Shown here one piece after another: positions 1-8,571 of a stretch of DNA of 64,000 bases. Position 1 is the first letter of the stretch; every line of letters starts with the position of its first letter. The translations under genes were made by a program, and so were the position numbers. The notes beneath the pieces were generated by a model, which did no database searches, was not told the origin of the DNA, and saw only the letters and a list, made by a program, of their open reading frames with translations. Source of the stretch: Leisingera sp. ANG59 (lineage in GTDB: Bacteria > Pseudomonadota > Alphaproteobacteria > Rhodobacterales > Rhodobacteraceae); NCBI RefSeq assembly GCF_013317235.1, contig NZ_WLCM01000007.1, positions 71,501 through 135,500 of the forward strand, written 5' to 3'.

Positions 1-48
1 CAGGATGTCCTGCGCGCCACCGCCCGCGCACCTCCTGCCGCCGTCTGA
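1..48 (+). CDS. C-terminal end of an upstream gene (partial)
   Basis: The first 16 codons of the window read open in frame 1 and end at TGA (46-48), giving a tail that finishes RAPPAAV. The copper chaperone gene starts 56 bases further on in the same direction, so the two may be co-transcribed. In many proteobacteria the partner of this chaperone is a SCO1/SenC-type protein, but 15 residues are too few to identify it here. A spurious open frame cannot be excluded. Confidence 0.4.
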   Translation, partial: QDVLRATARAPPAAV

Positions 49-103
49 CGGCCAAGAAAACCACCCATTTGAAAACTGAACATCCACTGAGAGGAGACAG
101 AAA

Positions 104-586
104 ATGTCCCTGAAGTCTGTTGTCTTTGCAGCCGCTGCTGCCGCTGCCTTTGCCACCTCCGCCTTTGCAGGCGATGCCATGATCATGGTGCACGGCCAGT
201 ACGCGCGGGTATCCTCGCCCACAGCCAAGGCCGGTGCGGCCTTCATGGAGATCATGAACAAGGGCGAAGCCGACGATCAGCTGATCGACGTGCGTTCCGA
301 CGTGGCCGCCAAGGTGCAGCTGCACACCCACAAGGAAGGCGATGACGGCGTCATGAAGATGATGCATGTGGAGGAAGGCTTTGCCGTGCCGGCAGGCGAA
401 ACCCACATGCTGATGCGCGGCGGCGATCATATCATGTTCATGGGCCTGAACCAGGAACTGAACCACGGCGACGTGGTGAAGGTTACGCTGGTGTTTGAGA
501 AGGCCGGCGAGGTCGAGATCGAAGTGCCGGTGGATCTGGAGCGTAAGGCCGAGGGCCACGGCGACCATTCCGGCTATTCCAACTGA
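104..586 (+). CDS. Copper chaperone PCu(A)C family protein
   Basis: Periplasmic copper chaperone of 160 residues. Residues 1-22 form a signal peptide (basic start, long Ala-rich core, ending AFAG). The mature part holds the family's Met/His-rich copper site, with EIMNKG, then MKMMHVEE and ETHMLMRGGDHIMFMGL, matching the H(M)X10MX21HXM layout. The family delivers Cu(I) to the CuA or CuB centre of cytochrome oxidase. GAGGAG lies just before the ATG. The C-terminus is His-rich (GHGDHSG), a possible extra metal site. Confidence 0.93.
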   Translation: MSLKSVVFAAAAAAAFATSAFAGDAMIMVHGQYARVSSPTAKAGAAFMEIMNKGEADDQLIDVRSDVAAKVQLHTHKEGDDGVMKMMHVEEGFAVPAGETHMLMRGGDHIMFMGLNQELNHGDVVKVTLVFEKAGEVEIEVPVDLERKAEGHGDHSGYSN

Positions 587-643
587 TCCGCTAGGGCAGG
601 GCGGGCGCGGCGTCAGGCCGCGCTGCAGCCCTCCTTCGCGCCC

Positions 644-669
644 AAAGCCCGCCCTGTTGCGGGCTTTTT
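644..669 (+). terminator. Intrinsic terminator after the copper chaperone gene
   Basis: Eight-base stem (AAGCCCGC / GCGGGCTT) with a six-base loop followed by a T-run on the plus strand. It lies between the convergent copper chaperone and sirtuin genes. Confidence 0.8.
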
Positions 670-680
670 GCCGCTTGGGG

Positions 681-1382
681 CTAGGTAAGCAGCTCCGCCA
701 CCCAGGCAGGCACGGTCTCGCTGGCCGGGCCAAAGCGGCGCTCTGCAAAGCGGGAGGCGGCGGCGGAGGGCTCCAGGTTCAGCTCCACCGTATGGGCGCC
801 CGCCAGATGCGCCTCGTCGACAAAGGCCGCCGCCGGATAAACCTCGCCCGAGGTGCCGATGGCGGCAAACAGATCCGCCCCGGCCAGATGGGCATAAATC
901 TCCTCCATGAAATACGGCATCTCGCCGAACCAGACCACGTCGGGCCGCCCCGCAGGCGCCGCGCAGGCGGGGCAGGGTTGGCCGGTTTGCATCTGCATTG
1001 GCGCAGCCCAGCGGTGGCTGCACGCACCGCACAGCGCGCCCGCCAGCGTCCCGTGCATATGAAGCACGCGGGACGCGCCGCCGGCCTCATGCAGCCCGTC
1101 CACATTCTGGGTCACGATCACCACCTCGCCCGGATGGTCCGCCTGCAGCCGCGCCAGCGCCTGATGCGCCGGGTTGGGCGCTGCCCCTGCCGCCTGCCTG
1201 CGGCGCGCGTTGTAGAAGCCGTGCACCAGGTCCGGGTTGCGCGCGAACGCCTCCGGCGTTGCCACATCCTCGATCCGGTGCTGCGCCCAGAGGCCGCCCT
1301 CGTCGCGGAAGGTGGCCAGCCCGCTTTCAGCAGAAATCCCGGCGCCGGTCAGGATCACGATCTTCCGGCTGCTCTTTCCCAT
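681..1382 (-). CDS. cobB: NAD-dependent protein deacylase, sirtuin (CobB type)
   Basis: Sir2-family deacylase of 233 residues, close to the usual CobB length. It shows the NAD site GAGISAESGLATFRD near the start, TQNVDGLHEAGG with the catalytic His region (LHMHG), a four-Cys zinc site (CGAC and CPAC), and VWFGEMP. The Tyr and Arg in FYNARRRQ match the Y-x-x-R signature of class III sirtuins, which remove succinyl and malonyl as well as acetyl groups. The start at MGKSSRK is chosen because the 17 codons upstream are not family-like. It is divergent from the phosphatase gene, 50 bp away. Confidence 0.93.
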   Translation of the reverse strand: MGKSSRKIVILTGAGISAESGLATFRDEGGLWAQHRIEDVATPEAFARNPDLVHGFYNARRRQAAGAAPNPAHQALARLQADHPGEVVIVTQNVDGLHEAGGASRVLHMHGTLAGALCGACSHRWAAPMQMQTGQPCPACAAPAGRPDVVWFGEMPYFMEEIYAHLAGADLFAAIGTSGEVYPAAAFVDEAHLAGAHTVELNLEPSAAASRFAERRFGPASETVPAWVAELLT

Positions 1383-1432
1383 CGCTGCAGAACCTCCTAT
1401 CACTGGCCCTGTCCAGCAGGAGCCATGACCCA

Positions 1433-1870
1433 ATGCCTACCCGTATTCTGTTTGTCTGCCTAGGAAACATCTGCCGCTCCCCGGCGGCCGAAGGCGTGTT
1501 CCGCGCGCTCTGTCCCGAGGTCGAGACCGACAGTGCAGGCACCGCCTCCTACCACGTTGGAGAGCCGCCCTACGGTCCGATGCAGGCGGCGGCGCGGGCG
1601 CGGGGGCTGGACATCTCCGACCTGCGCGCGCGGCAGTTCCGGCGCGGCGATTTCGAGGCCTTTGACCTGATCATCGCGATGGATGCCAGCAACCTGGAGG
1701 ACATCGAGGCCTTGCGCCCCTCAGGCAGCGAGACCCCGGTGCATCTGTTCACGGGCTATGCGCCGGAAACCGGCGCGGACCATGTGCCCGATCCCTATTA
1801 CACCCGCGATTTCGACGGCTGCCTCGACCTGATCGAGGCGGCAGCGAGAGGGCTGAAAACCGCACTCTGA
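1433..1870 (+). CDS. Low-molecular-weight protein-tyrosine phosphatase family protein
   Basis: 145 residues, full length for the family. The catalytic P-loop CLGNICRSP lies at residues 8-16 and the general-acid Asp sits in DPYYT near residue 122. The ATG is chosen because the preceding codons of the open frame overlap the sirtuin promoter side. The family dephosphorylates phosphotyrosine; the substrate here cannot be told. A small ATGACCCA overlap in another frame just upstream is not coding. The stop lies 1 base before the stop of the convergent LysR gene. Confidence 0.9.
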   Translation: MPTRILFVCLGNICRSPAAEGVFRALCPEVETDSAGTASYHVGEPPYGPMQAAARARGLDISDLRARQFRRGDFEAFDLIIAMDASNLEDIEALRPSGSETPVHLFTGYAPETGADHVPDPYYTRDFDGCLDLIEAAARGLKTAL

Positions 1871-1871
1871 C

Positions 1872-2837
1872 TTAGTCAGCGATCACCCGGAAGCCGCCGG
1901 CCAGGAACGGCAGCTGCTGCACCGCCGGGTCGATCATCTGGGTCTGCACCAGGCGGCGCACGGTCTCTGCCACGTCCCGCGGCACCCGGTCGGCCCAGTC
2001 GGCGGCGGTGAACAGCGAGATCGTGCGGGACATCTCGCCGAACGGCAGCGGGAAGGCATCGATCTGGTCGTGGAACCGGCCGGCGCGCATATAGCCCAGC
2101 GGCGTGGTGATCGCCCAGCCGATCCGCCGCGCCACCATCGCCATCAGCGCCAGATGCGAGCCGACCTCGAAGCGGTTCTCGAATTCCAGCTTCTGGCGGC
2201 TCAAGAGCCCCTCGATCTGCTGCGAGATCAGCTGCTCGCGGGCATAGCGCAGAAAGGGCAGGCTTTGCAGCTGCTCCGCCGCCTGCGCCGCGTCTGAGAC
2301 CGTGCCGCGCGGCGCCACCAGGATGAAGGGATCGCGCACCAGCGGGTATTCCACCAGCCCCTCGTGCAAGCCCCCGGCGGTGGCGGCAATGGCGATATGC
2401 AGCTCGCGGGCTTCCATTGCCCGCACCACGTCGTGGCTGGAGGCGGTGATCATCTTGAACCGGCACTGGGTCAGGCTGTCGGCCAGGATGGTGGCCAGCC
2501 GCGGCGTCAGGTCATTGTCGAAATCGTCGATCAGACCGATCGACAGCGCCTGCAGGTGGGTGAGGTCCATCACCGTCAGCTCGCTCTGGGCCAGCCGCAG
2601 CTCGCCCAGCACTGCCTCGGTGCGGGCCAGGAAGCTGCGCCCGGCGGCGGTCAGCACCATCGGGCGGCGGCCATGGTCGATCAGCTCGCTGTCCAGCGCC
2701 TTTTCCAGGTTGCGCATCTGCTGGCTGACCGCGGGCTGGCTGAGGCCGGTCATCTCGGCGGCCTGCGCCACCGATCCGGTTTTGGCCAGGGCCTCAAACA
2801 CTTCCAGCCCGCGCAGGGTAACGCCCTTGATTAACAT
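1872..2837 (-). CDS. LysR-family transcriptional regulator
   Basis: 321 residues. The N-terminal winged helix-turn-helix (about residues 8-67) shows LEVFEALAKTGSVAQAAEMTGLSQPAVSQQMRNLE, cut here across a typical LysR helix pair. The rest fits a periplasmic-binding-fold effector domain with EYPLVRDPFILVAPRG. LysR genes usually control a divergent neighbour, but the gene across the start is on the same strand (3053-3364), so no target can be assigned. The effector is unknown. Confidence 0.88.
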   Translation of the reverse strand: MLIKGVTLRGLEVFEALAKTGSVAQAAEMTGLSQPAVSQQMRNLEKALDSELIDHGRRPMVLTAAGRSFLARTEAVLGELRLAQSELTVMDLTHLQALSIGLIDDFDNDLTPRLATILADSLTQCRFKMITASSHDVVRAMEARELHIAIAATAGGLHEGLVEYPLVRDPFILVAPRGTVSDAAQAAEQLQSLPFLRYAREQLISQQIEGLLSRQKLEFENRFEVGSHLALMAMVARRIGWAITTPLGYMRAGRFHDQIDAFPLPFGEMSRTISLFTAADWADRVPRDVAETVRRLVQTQMIDPAVQQLPFLAGGFRVIAD

Positions 2838-2998
2838 ATGAACAGCTCCAATACCTTAGGCCGTTCTTTGCGGTTTGAGGCTGCGCGGTCAAGGGTGGCA
2901 ATGCCGCAGCCTTTCCCCCTTGCGAAAATGCCGCAGTACCGATGCATCAATTGAAATGGCGCTCCGGCGCGGCACTTCACGCACCGGAGATCCAACCG

Positions 2999-3025
2999 AA
3001 AAAAGGCGCCCCGCAGGGGCGCCCT
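2999..3025 (-). terminator. Intrinsic terminator after the small secreted protein gene
   Basis: On the minus strand the hairpin GGCGCCCC-TGC-GGGGCGCC is followed by six T residues. It lies about 30 bases beyond the stop of the 3053-3364 gene. Confidence 0.8.
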
Positions 3026-3052
3026 CGATCACCTTGGCGCTGTGCCGCCGCC

Positions 3053-3364
3053 TCAGCCGCAGCTGCGCGCCGCGTGGTCGCCAAAGGCCTTGTAGCGCAG
3101 CCACAGCCGCTCGTCGCTGCGGTTGCTGGACTGCCGCACCACCTGGGCCTGATGCGGATCGGCAAACCACTTGGAGACGGTCTTGCGCTCGGAGGCTGTC
3201 AGGCTGCGGTTGGCGGCCTGCTGGATGCAGCTGCACAAGCCGGGCGAGGCCGCGGTGCGGTCCGACTGGCGGCAGGCACGTTCAATGGCGCCGGCCTCGG
3301 CGCCCGCCGGTGCCAGTGCGGCCAGAAAGCCGGCGCACAGCGCGGTGGTCAGGAAATGTTTCAT
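3053..3364 (-). CDS. Conserved small secreted protein
   Basis: 103 residues with a cleavable signal peptide (MKHFLTTALCAGFLAALAP, then AEAGA). The mature part carries CSCIQQAA, WFADPHQAQ and RYKAFGDHAARSC, a pattern I recall from small conserved alphaproteobacterial proteins with paired cysteines. Some database entries call such proteins arginine transporters, which the sequence does not support. The start at MKHFLTT is set by the signal peptide. Function unknown; a periplasmic location is inferred. Confidence 0.75.
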   Translation of the reverse strand: MKHFLTTALCAGFLAALAPAGAEAGAIERACRQSDRTAASPGLCSCIQQAANRSLTASERKTVSKWFADPHQAQVVRQSSNRSDERLWLRYKAFGDHAARSCG

Positions 3365-3513
3365 CTGCTCATGCCCCATTCTTGGCAAGCGGGTCTGATG
3401 CCCGCGGAATTGGCCGCAGTATGCCAAAAGCGGGGGCGCGTTTCAATCGTGGTAAACGGGGAATGAAGGGGGCTGGAGCGCCATGCGGCACGGCCCTCCA
3501 GCGCTGGTTTCGC

Positions 3514-3696
3514 TCAGGTCTGGTTCGGTCCGCGCATTGCGCGGACAGCCTGGCGCACGGCCTTCCAGTCTGCCGCCTCGCTGTCCTTGCCGGCCTCTTC
3601 GCACTCACGCATTTTCTGCGCGGCCTCAGCCTCGGCCTTGTCGCCATGCGCGCTGTAGAGCGCGCGGGCATATTCAGCGGCTTTGATTGCATCCAT
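3514..3696 (-). CDS. Small conserved hypothetical protein (60 aa)
   Basis: 60 residues, charged and predicted helical, with MDAIKAAEYARALY, an Ala/Glu-rich middle and DWKAVRQAVRAMRG. A perfect AGGAGG lies 7 bases before this ATG on the minus strand, which decides the start against a longer frame. No membrane segment or known domain is visible. I recall similar short proteins in Rhodobacteraceae, but no function is known. Confidence 0.7.
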   Translation of the reverse strand: MDAIKAAEYARALYSAHGDKAEAEAAQKMRECEEAGKDSEAADWKAVRQAVRAMRGPNQT

Positions 3697-4018
3697 GCGG
3701 ATCGTCCTCCTGTGCTTGTGTCTCCCGCCAAGGGGCGCGCGTCTCGCGGTACGCATGGAGTATAGCGCATTTTGGGCGCCCGCGCAGGGGGCGGGGAGAA
3801 TTTGCGGGGTTTCGGCGCTTGGCGGAGAGGGTAGCGCACGACCGCGGTCGGCTGCGTAGCGCCCGCTAAAAGTGCCGCTATTGGGTCAGTTTGGCTGAAA
3901 CGATTGCGTAAACCACTGAGGAACGCGCCTGACCTTAGGGGAGGCGTAACACGCCTTCCCTGGGGGGGAAGGTCAGGCGTGTTCCGGCCTGCCGGCCGGG
4001 GGGGAACCAACTGTCAGC
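3697..4018. other. Intergenic region with palindromes
   Basis: No gene is supported here. It holds a perfect 12-base palindrome (CGACCGCGGTCG, 3839-3850) and a large nested inverted repeat (3922-3983, listed separately). It separates the core small genes from the accessory patch at 4.0-5.2 kb. Confidence 0.6.
3922..3983. repeat. Nested inverted repeat, GCGCCTGACCTT family
   Basis: Outer arms of 15 bases (3922-3936 and 3969-3983) match with one mismatch. An inner hairpin (about 3938-3961) is formed by GGAGGCGT and ACGCCTTCC. The 12-base core GCGCCTGACCTT recurs at 41241-41252 in another hairpin, so this looks like a dispersed repeat rather than a simple terminator. Confidence 0.7.
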
Positions 4019-4636
4019 TTATTGGAGCGCCTTGATGAATGTCCAAATGGCTTTGGCAACGGATTGAACACTTTCAGTTTGTGCCGTGACCGTGACGGCT
4101 GTCGCCCCTGCAGTCCATTTTGCACCGGTTTTTGCGAACTCCTTGGAACCCTCACGGATCATGTCATCCGCAACTGACCCGCAGCAGGCGGCCATGCGCA
4201 GGGAAATGTCCCAGAGGGCTTGGGCGATCTTTTCCAGCAGCGAAGGGGAGGGGGAAGGTTTTGCAATCTCCTCTCCCAGTTCCTCAACCTGTTTCCAGAT
4301 CAGCGCGAGGTCGGCCTGCATTGCACGCGCCGAAGCATCCTCCAGCGGCGGCCCGCCGTTGTCGCCGATCAGAGCGGCAACGGGTGTTCGTTCAACTGCG
4401 GCAAGCTGTTCCTTGAGGCGGGCGACTTCCTGCTCCAGCTCAAACAGGCTGCGGATGTGCTCGATTTCCTTGGCGACGGCTTTGTGGCCTGCGTCCCGTA
4501 TGTCATCGTCGATCAGCGCCACGCGCCGCTGGAGGTCCCAGTCAAGCGGTTTGCCGGAGAAGTAGCTCTGGTACCAAGCACACCAGTAGCTCCATTCGTT
4601 GGTTTTTTTGAAGGTTTTCCAGAAGCGCTTCCACAT
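4019..4636 (-). CDS. Hypothetical protein, accessory patch
   Basis: 205 residues, not recognised. The N-terminus is aromatic and basic (MWKRFWKTFKKTNEWSYW). A helical, probably coiled-coil stretch follows at about residues 55-90 (FELEQEVARLKEQLAAVER), then a Gly-Pro loop GDNGGPPLED and a second amphipathic region. No clear signal peptide or catalytic motif is seen. It is followed on the same strand side by another unknown gene (4788-5240). Base composition is less GC-rich than lepA next door, which suggests transfer. Confidence 0.6.
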   Translation of the reverse strand: MWKRFWKTFKKTNEWSYWCAWYQSYFSGKPLDWDLQRRVALIDDDIRDAGHKAVAKEIEHIRSLFELEQEVARLKEQLAAVERTPVAALIGDNGGPPLEDASARAMQADLALIWKQVEELGEEIAKPSPSPSLLEKIAQALWDISLRMAACCGSVADDMIREGSKEFAKTGAKWTAGATAVTVTAQTESVQSVAKAIWTFIKALQ

Positions 4637-4787
4637 TCATTGCACGTTTTGGGCGTCTCCGGCGCTTAGCCACAATGGAGCATTGAAGACGTTTTCCAAA
4701 GCTGGAATGGCGTTTGTACCGGCATGCTTTAACGGATCATCATGCCCAAGAATGCGAGTGTCGAATTCTGTCGCTGCGTAGGTTTGC

Positions 4788-5240
4788 TTATACCCCGGCT
4801 TGGGTATGTAAGGAGATTGCTTGGGCGGTGTTCTGGATGCATTTTAGCGCGGAAATAGGGCCTGAGGTGGTCTCTGAACGGGCCCAAAGCATATGAAATA
4901 TGGCCTCAGCTGTGTGCTGCAAGTCTGGTTGCGCCGTACTTGTCGATAGCCTTGAGGAAAGCTTTGCAATCTCATCAGTTGCGGATCTTGAAGCTCTGTG
5001 CAGTTTGCTGGTTTTTTCACTTGTGGAGGTGCCCGTGCTGCAAGCAATAGTAACTGCTCGAAAGCAAAGAAGAAGGTCTTCTTGTGTTGCTTCAGTGGAA
5101 TTGCGACTGCTCATTTGATTCATGAATATAGGCAGACAGCGAAGTGCTGATCGCGCGGTCAAGGCGTGGCAGGTCCGGGCATCCTTTGACTCTAACCAGT
5201 CTTCCAGTTGCATCTCAGTTTCGGAAGACTTCAAATCCAT
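4788..5240 (-). CDS. Hypothetical protein, accessory patch
   Basis: 150 residues, not recognised. The N-terminal half (LEDWLESKDARTCHALTARS, then ALRCLPIF) looks like a real helical domain: an acidic Trp-containing start followed by an Arg/Ala/Leu segment ending in Pro. The second half is Ser/Thr-rich. One 60-base line inside it (4801-4860) has 30 G/C, against 35 in a sampled lepA line. GTG at 5243 is an alternative start one codon upstream. It stands 85 bases from lepA, divergently. Confidence 0.5.
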   Translation of the reverse strand: MDLKSSETEMQLEDWLESKDARTCHALTARSALRCLPIFMNQMSSRNSTEATQEDLLLCFRAVTIACSTGTSTSEKTSKLHRASRSATDEIAKLSSRLSTSTAQPDLQHTAEAIFHMLWARSETTSGPISALKCIQNTAQAISLHTQAGV

Positions 5241-5325
5241 CACCGCGCCAGATTCCTAAAATATTGCTCGCGGTAGTCAAAGCGCCCGCTTGACCAAACC
5301 CCGAATCCAAATCATATGCCTGAGC

Positions 5326-7140
5326 ATGACTGACCTCGCTCACATCCGCAATTTCTCCATCGTCGCCCATATCGACCATGGCAAATCCACCCTCGCTGAC
5401 CGGCTCATCCAGGAGACCGGAACGGTGAAGGACCGCGATATGAAGGAACAGCTGCTCGACGCCATGGACATCGAGCGCGAGCGCGGGATCACCATCAAGG
5501 CCAACACCGTGCGCATCGACTACAAAGCGCAGAACGGCGAGACCTATGTCCTGAACCTGATCGACACCCCCGGCCACGTCGACTTTGCCTATGAGGTCTC
5601 CCGCTCCATGCGCGCGGTCGAAGGCTCGCTGCTGGTTGTCGACTCGACGCAAGGGGTGGAGGCGCAGACGCTGGCCAACGTCTACCAGGCGATTGATGCG
5701 GATCATGAGATCGTCCCCGTCCTGAACAAGATCGACCTGCCGGCTTCCGACTGCGACCGGGTGGCGGAGCAGATCGAGGATGTGATCGGCATCGACGCCA
5801 CCGGCGCCATTCAGGTCTCGGCCAAGACCGGCCAGGGCATCCGCGAAACGCTGGAGGCGATCGTGCAGCACCTGCCCGCGCCGCAGGGCACCCGCGACGC
5901 GCCGCTGAAGGCCATGCTGGTCGACTCCTGGTACGACAGCTACCTCGGCGTGATCGTTCTGGTCCGCATCATGGACGGCGTCCTGAAAAAGGGCATGCGG
6001 GTCAAGTTCATGTCGAACAATACCCTGCACCACGTCGACCGCATCGGCGTGTTCCGTCCCGCCATGCAGGTGGTGGATGAGCTGGGCCCGGGCGAGATCG
6101 GCTTCCTCACCGCCTCGATCAAGCAGGTGCGCGACACCCGCGTCGGCGACACCATCACCAACGACCGCAACGGTACCGAAAAGGCCCTGCCGGGCTTCAA
6201 ACCGGCGCAGCCGGTGGTGTTCTGCGGGCTGTTCCCGGTTGATTCAGCCGAATTCGAGGACCTGCGCGATGCCATCGACAAGCTGGCGCTCAATGACGCC
6301 TCCTTCAGCTTTGAAATGGAAACCTCCGCCGCCCTCGGCTTCGGATTCCGCTGCGGCTTCCTCGGGCTGTTGCACCTGGAGGTGATCCGCGACCGGATCG
6401 AACGCGAATACAACATCGAGCTGATCACCACCGCACCCAGCGTGATCTATCACATCTACATGAAGGGCAAGGACAATGTGCCCGGCGAGATGATCGAGCT
6501 GCACAACCCCGCCGACATGCCCGACCCCTCCAAGGTCGACCACATCCAGGAGCCGCGCATCAAGGCAACCATCCTGGTGCCGGACGAATACCTCGGCGAC
6601 GTGCTGAAGCTCTGCCAGGACCGCCGCGGCATCCAGATGGACCTGTCCTACGCCGGCTCCCGCGCCATGGTGGTCTATGACCTGCCGCTGAACGAGGTGG
6701 TGTTCGACTTCTACGACCGCCTGAAATCGGTGACCAAGGGCTATGCCTCCTTCGACTACCAGATGACCGGCTACCGCCAGGACAACCTGGTCAAGATGTC
6801 GGTGCTGGTGAACGACGAGCCGGTGGATGCGCTCTCCACCATGGTGCACCGCGACCGGGCAGAGATGCGCGGCCGGGCGATGTGCGAGAAGCTCAAGGAG
6901 CTGATCCCGCGCCACATGTTCAAGATCCCGATCCAGGCCGCCATCGGCGGCAAGGTGATCGCCCGCGAGACCCTCTCGGCGCTGCGCAAGGACGTGACCG
7001 CCAAATGCTACGGCGGCGACGCCACCCGGAAGCGGAAACTCTTGGACAAGCAGAAAGCGGGCAAGAAGAAGATGCGCCAGTTCGGCAAGGTGGATATCCC
7101 GCAGGAAGCGTTCATTTCCGCCCTCAAAATGGACAGCTGA
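5326..7140 (+). CDS. lepA: Elongation factor 4 (LepA), ribosome back-translocating GTPase
   Basis: 604 residues, full length. The GTPase domain has G1 AHIDHGKST, the G2 region ERGITIK, G3 DTPGH and G4 NKID. EF-G-like domains III and V and the LepA-specific C-terminal domain ([22 protein letters not shown]) follow. The start at [11 protein letters not shown] matches the family; 12 upstream in-frame codons are not conserved. No strong ribosome site is seen. LepA binds ribosomes stalled or mistranslocated under ionic stress. It is flanked on both sides by lower-GC accessory genes. Confidence 0.97.
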   Translation: MTDLAHIRNFSIVAHIDHGKSTLADRLIQETGTVKDRDMKEQLLDAMDIERERGITIKANTVRIDYKAQNGETYVLNLIDTPGHVDFAYEVSRSMRAVEGSLLVVDSTQGVEAQTLANVYQAIDADHEIVPVLNKIDLPASDCDRVAEQIEDVIGIDATGAIQVSAKTGQGIRETLEAIVQHLPAPQGTRDAPLKAMLVDSWYDSYLGVIVLVRIMDGVLKKGMRVKFMSNNTLHHVDRIGVFRPAMQVVDELGPGEIGFLTASIKQVRDTRVGDTITNDRNGTEKALPGFKPAQPVVFCGLFPVDSAEFEDLRDAIDKLALNDASFSFEMETSAALGFGFRCGFLGLLHLEVIRDRIEREYNIELITTAPSVIYHIYMKGKDNVPGEMIELHNPADMPDPSKVDHIQEPRIKATILVPDEYLGDVLKLCQDRRGIQMDLSYAGSRAMVVYDLPLNEVVFDFYDRLKSVTKGYASFDYQMTGYRQDNLVKMSVLVNDEPVDALSTMVHRDRAEMRGRAMCEKLKELIPRHMFKIPIQAAIGGKVIARETLSALRKDVTAKCYGGDATRKRKLLDKQKAGKKKMRQFGKVDIPQEAFISALKMDS

Positions 7141-7159
7141 AGCTGTCCATTTCCGAGGG
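7122..7159. repeat. Inverted repeat spanning the lepA stop codon
   Basis: Twelve-base arms AAATGGACAGCT and AGCTGTCCATTT flank the two bases GA of the TGA stop. Outer CCCTC/GAGGG pairing lengthens the stem with a small bulge. There is no T-run, so it is not a standard terminator. Confidence 0.65.
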
Positions 7160-7243
7160 CGCGCGGGCGAAAGCGGTTGGCGCAGCCAATTGCGTGCCCG
7201 CACCGGAGTGTTCTGCGGCGGAAACACCTATTCAACGGTTCCA

Positions 7244-7266
7244 ACACGGGGCTTCGGCCCCGTTTT
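7244..7266 (+). terminator. Candidate intrinsic terminator of lepA
   Basis: The stem ACGGGGC / GCCCCGT is closed by the stable tetraloop TTCG and followed by four T residues. It lies about 105 bases beyond the lepA stop. Confidence 0.7.
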
Positions 7267-7307
7267 CTGTTTCTGCCCCTTCCAAAGTCCCGCCCGGCCG
7301 AGAGGCC

Positions 7308-7372
7308 GGGCAGCGCCCGATCCGCCCCCAAGGGCGGGCGCTTCGCCCCCACCCTCGGACCGGGCGCTGCCC
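7308..7372. repeat. Dispersed inverted-repeat element, copy A
   Basis: 65 bases bounded by GGGCAGCGCCCG (7308-7319) and its exact reverse complement CGGGCGCTGCCC (7361-7372), with GGGCGCTTCGC inside. The same ends and core occur at 8572-8666, and with one arm mismatch at 45297-45364. Confidence 0.8.
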
Positions 7373-7569
7373 TTCGAGTGGGTCAGTTATGAAGGCCATT
7401 AGCACAGAACCGCGTGGTTTCTTTTAAGAGTTCTGAGTAATGCTTGAATGCTTGAACAAACGGCACTAGAGACGCGCACTGATGGGCGGTCCAGATTGCG
7501 ACTTCGTCATAAGCATTTGAATTTTCTTAGATTCACAACCTGCTTGTTGGGCGTGGAGGTTCAAGTATC

Positions 7570-8181
7570 ATGAAAGAAAACGAGGGAGCCATGAACCAAT
7601 TATTTGTTACCGCGCCTCAACCGACGCTTAAACGCGTTGCCGATTTGGATGGACCTGACTTTTACCCCACTCCTGCTTGGGCAACCTACGCGCTGATTGA
7701 CAATGAAAAATTTCATGGCGACATTTGGGAATGCGCTTGTGGTGATGGAGCAATGAGTTCTGTTTTGAGCAGAACTGGGCAGAATGTCGAAAGTTCAGAT
7801 TTGTATGATCGTGGTTTCGGGGAACCCGGTATCGACTTTCGTGAGACTAATCGCACTGCGACAAACATTATTACAAATCCGCCGTTTAACGCCGCGGAGG
7901 ATTTTGTTCATACTGCACTAAAGGTTGCGGACAAGAAATTTGCTTTACTGCTAAGGTTGGCATTTCTTGAGGGAGCTAAACGGCGATCAACCATTTTTAG
8001 CAAAGCGCCTCCTAGTAGAGTCTGGGTGTTCAGCGAGAGAATTACATTCTATCCAAAAGGCGTGAAACGCAAAGGCAGTGGGACCACTGCCTATGCTTGG
8101 TTCGTCTGGGATAAGGACCATTGCGGCGGGACAGAGCTTAGCTGGTTGCCTACCGGTTACAAGAAAATGGACTTCAATTGA
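7570..8181 (+). CDS. Orphan DNA methyltransferase, phage-type adenine-specific
   Basis: 203 residues. It shows FYPTPAWATYALID near the start, SAM-binding motif I as WECACGDGAMS, and catalytic motif IV as NPPF (ITNPPFNAAEDF), typical of small N6-adenine methyltransferases in phages and islands. The end FVWDKDH resembles the same group. A GGAGG 10 bases before the first ATG supports this start; ATG at 7591 also has a purine-rich site. The sampled line 7861-7920 has 25 G/C of 60. The stop overlaps the stop of the convergent winged-helix gene by 8 bases. Confidence 0.82.
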   Translation: MKENEGAMNQLFVTAPQPTLKRVADLDGPDFYPTPAWATYALIDNEKFHGDIWECACGDGAMSSVLSRTGQNVESSDLYDRGFGEPGIDFRETNRTATNIITNPPFNAAEDFVHTALKVADKKFALLLRLAFLEGAKRRSTIFSKAPPSRVWVFSERITFYPKGVKRKGSGTTAYAWFVWDKDHCGGTELSWLPTGYKKMDFN

Positions 8182-8479
8182 GATTGGCGGCGTAGCGGCG
8201 TCCAGTTCTTGTAAGTGTCCAAGACTCTGTGGCTTTTTCGTAGTCCGCGATGCCACGAGCTGCCAAACCAGTGCTTTGGTTTCTGTGGCAAACCAAATTG
8301 CGAACCTTCTGAGAAAAATAGGTGTCGCTACGGTTTCTAGCCAGCTGGGCATCCTTGCCGGTTGGCTTGAGGCGCTTAGAGAGGCGCTGAATGAGTTCAG
8401 ACGTTGTAAGCGTTTGCCCTGAAACCTTCAGCATTTCTTTACAGGCTTCATCGCGGATTTGCGCTTCTGTGTATACCAT
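8174..8479 (-). CDS. Small winged-helix-like protein beside the methyltransferase
   Basis: 101 residues. The pattern EAQIRDEACKEMLKVSG, then TTSELIQRLSKRLKPTG, then FSQKVRNLVCHR, then a closing ESWTLTRTGRRYA strand pair resembles the DNA-binding winged helix found at the N-terminus of Mrr-type restriction proteins. No nuclease domain is present. AAGGAG lies 7 bases before the ATG, which excludes a longer upstream frame. It may be a regulator of the methyltransferase or the leftover of a restriction gene; both ideas are inference. Confidence 0.6.
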   Translation of the reverse strand: MVYTEAQIRDEACKEMLKVSGQTLTTSELIQRLSKRLKPTGKDAQLARNRSDTYFSQKVRNLVCHRNQSTGLAARGIADYEKATESWTLTRTGRRYAANLN

Positions 8480-8571
8480 ATGCACTCCTTGGTTGATGGT
8501 TATGCAAGTCAAGTTGGTAACGCATTCGTGATATTCAAGTATGGCATTAAATTTCGTTCGGCCGCCAAACC

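Larger units (their letters stand above)
7141..7569. other. Intergenic region after lepA
   Basis: It holds a candidate lepA terminator (7244-7266), one copy of a dispersed inverted-repeat-bounded element (7308-7372), and then about 170 bases of lower-GC sequence up to the methyltransferase gene. No further gene is supported. Confidence 0.6.
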
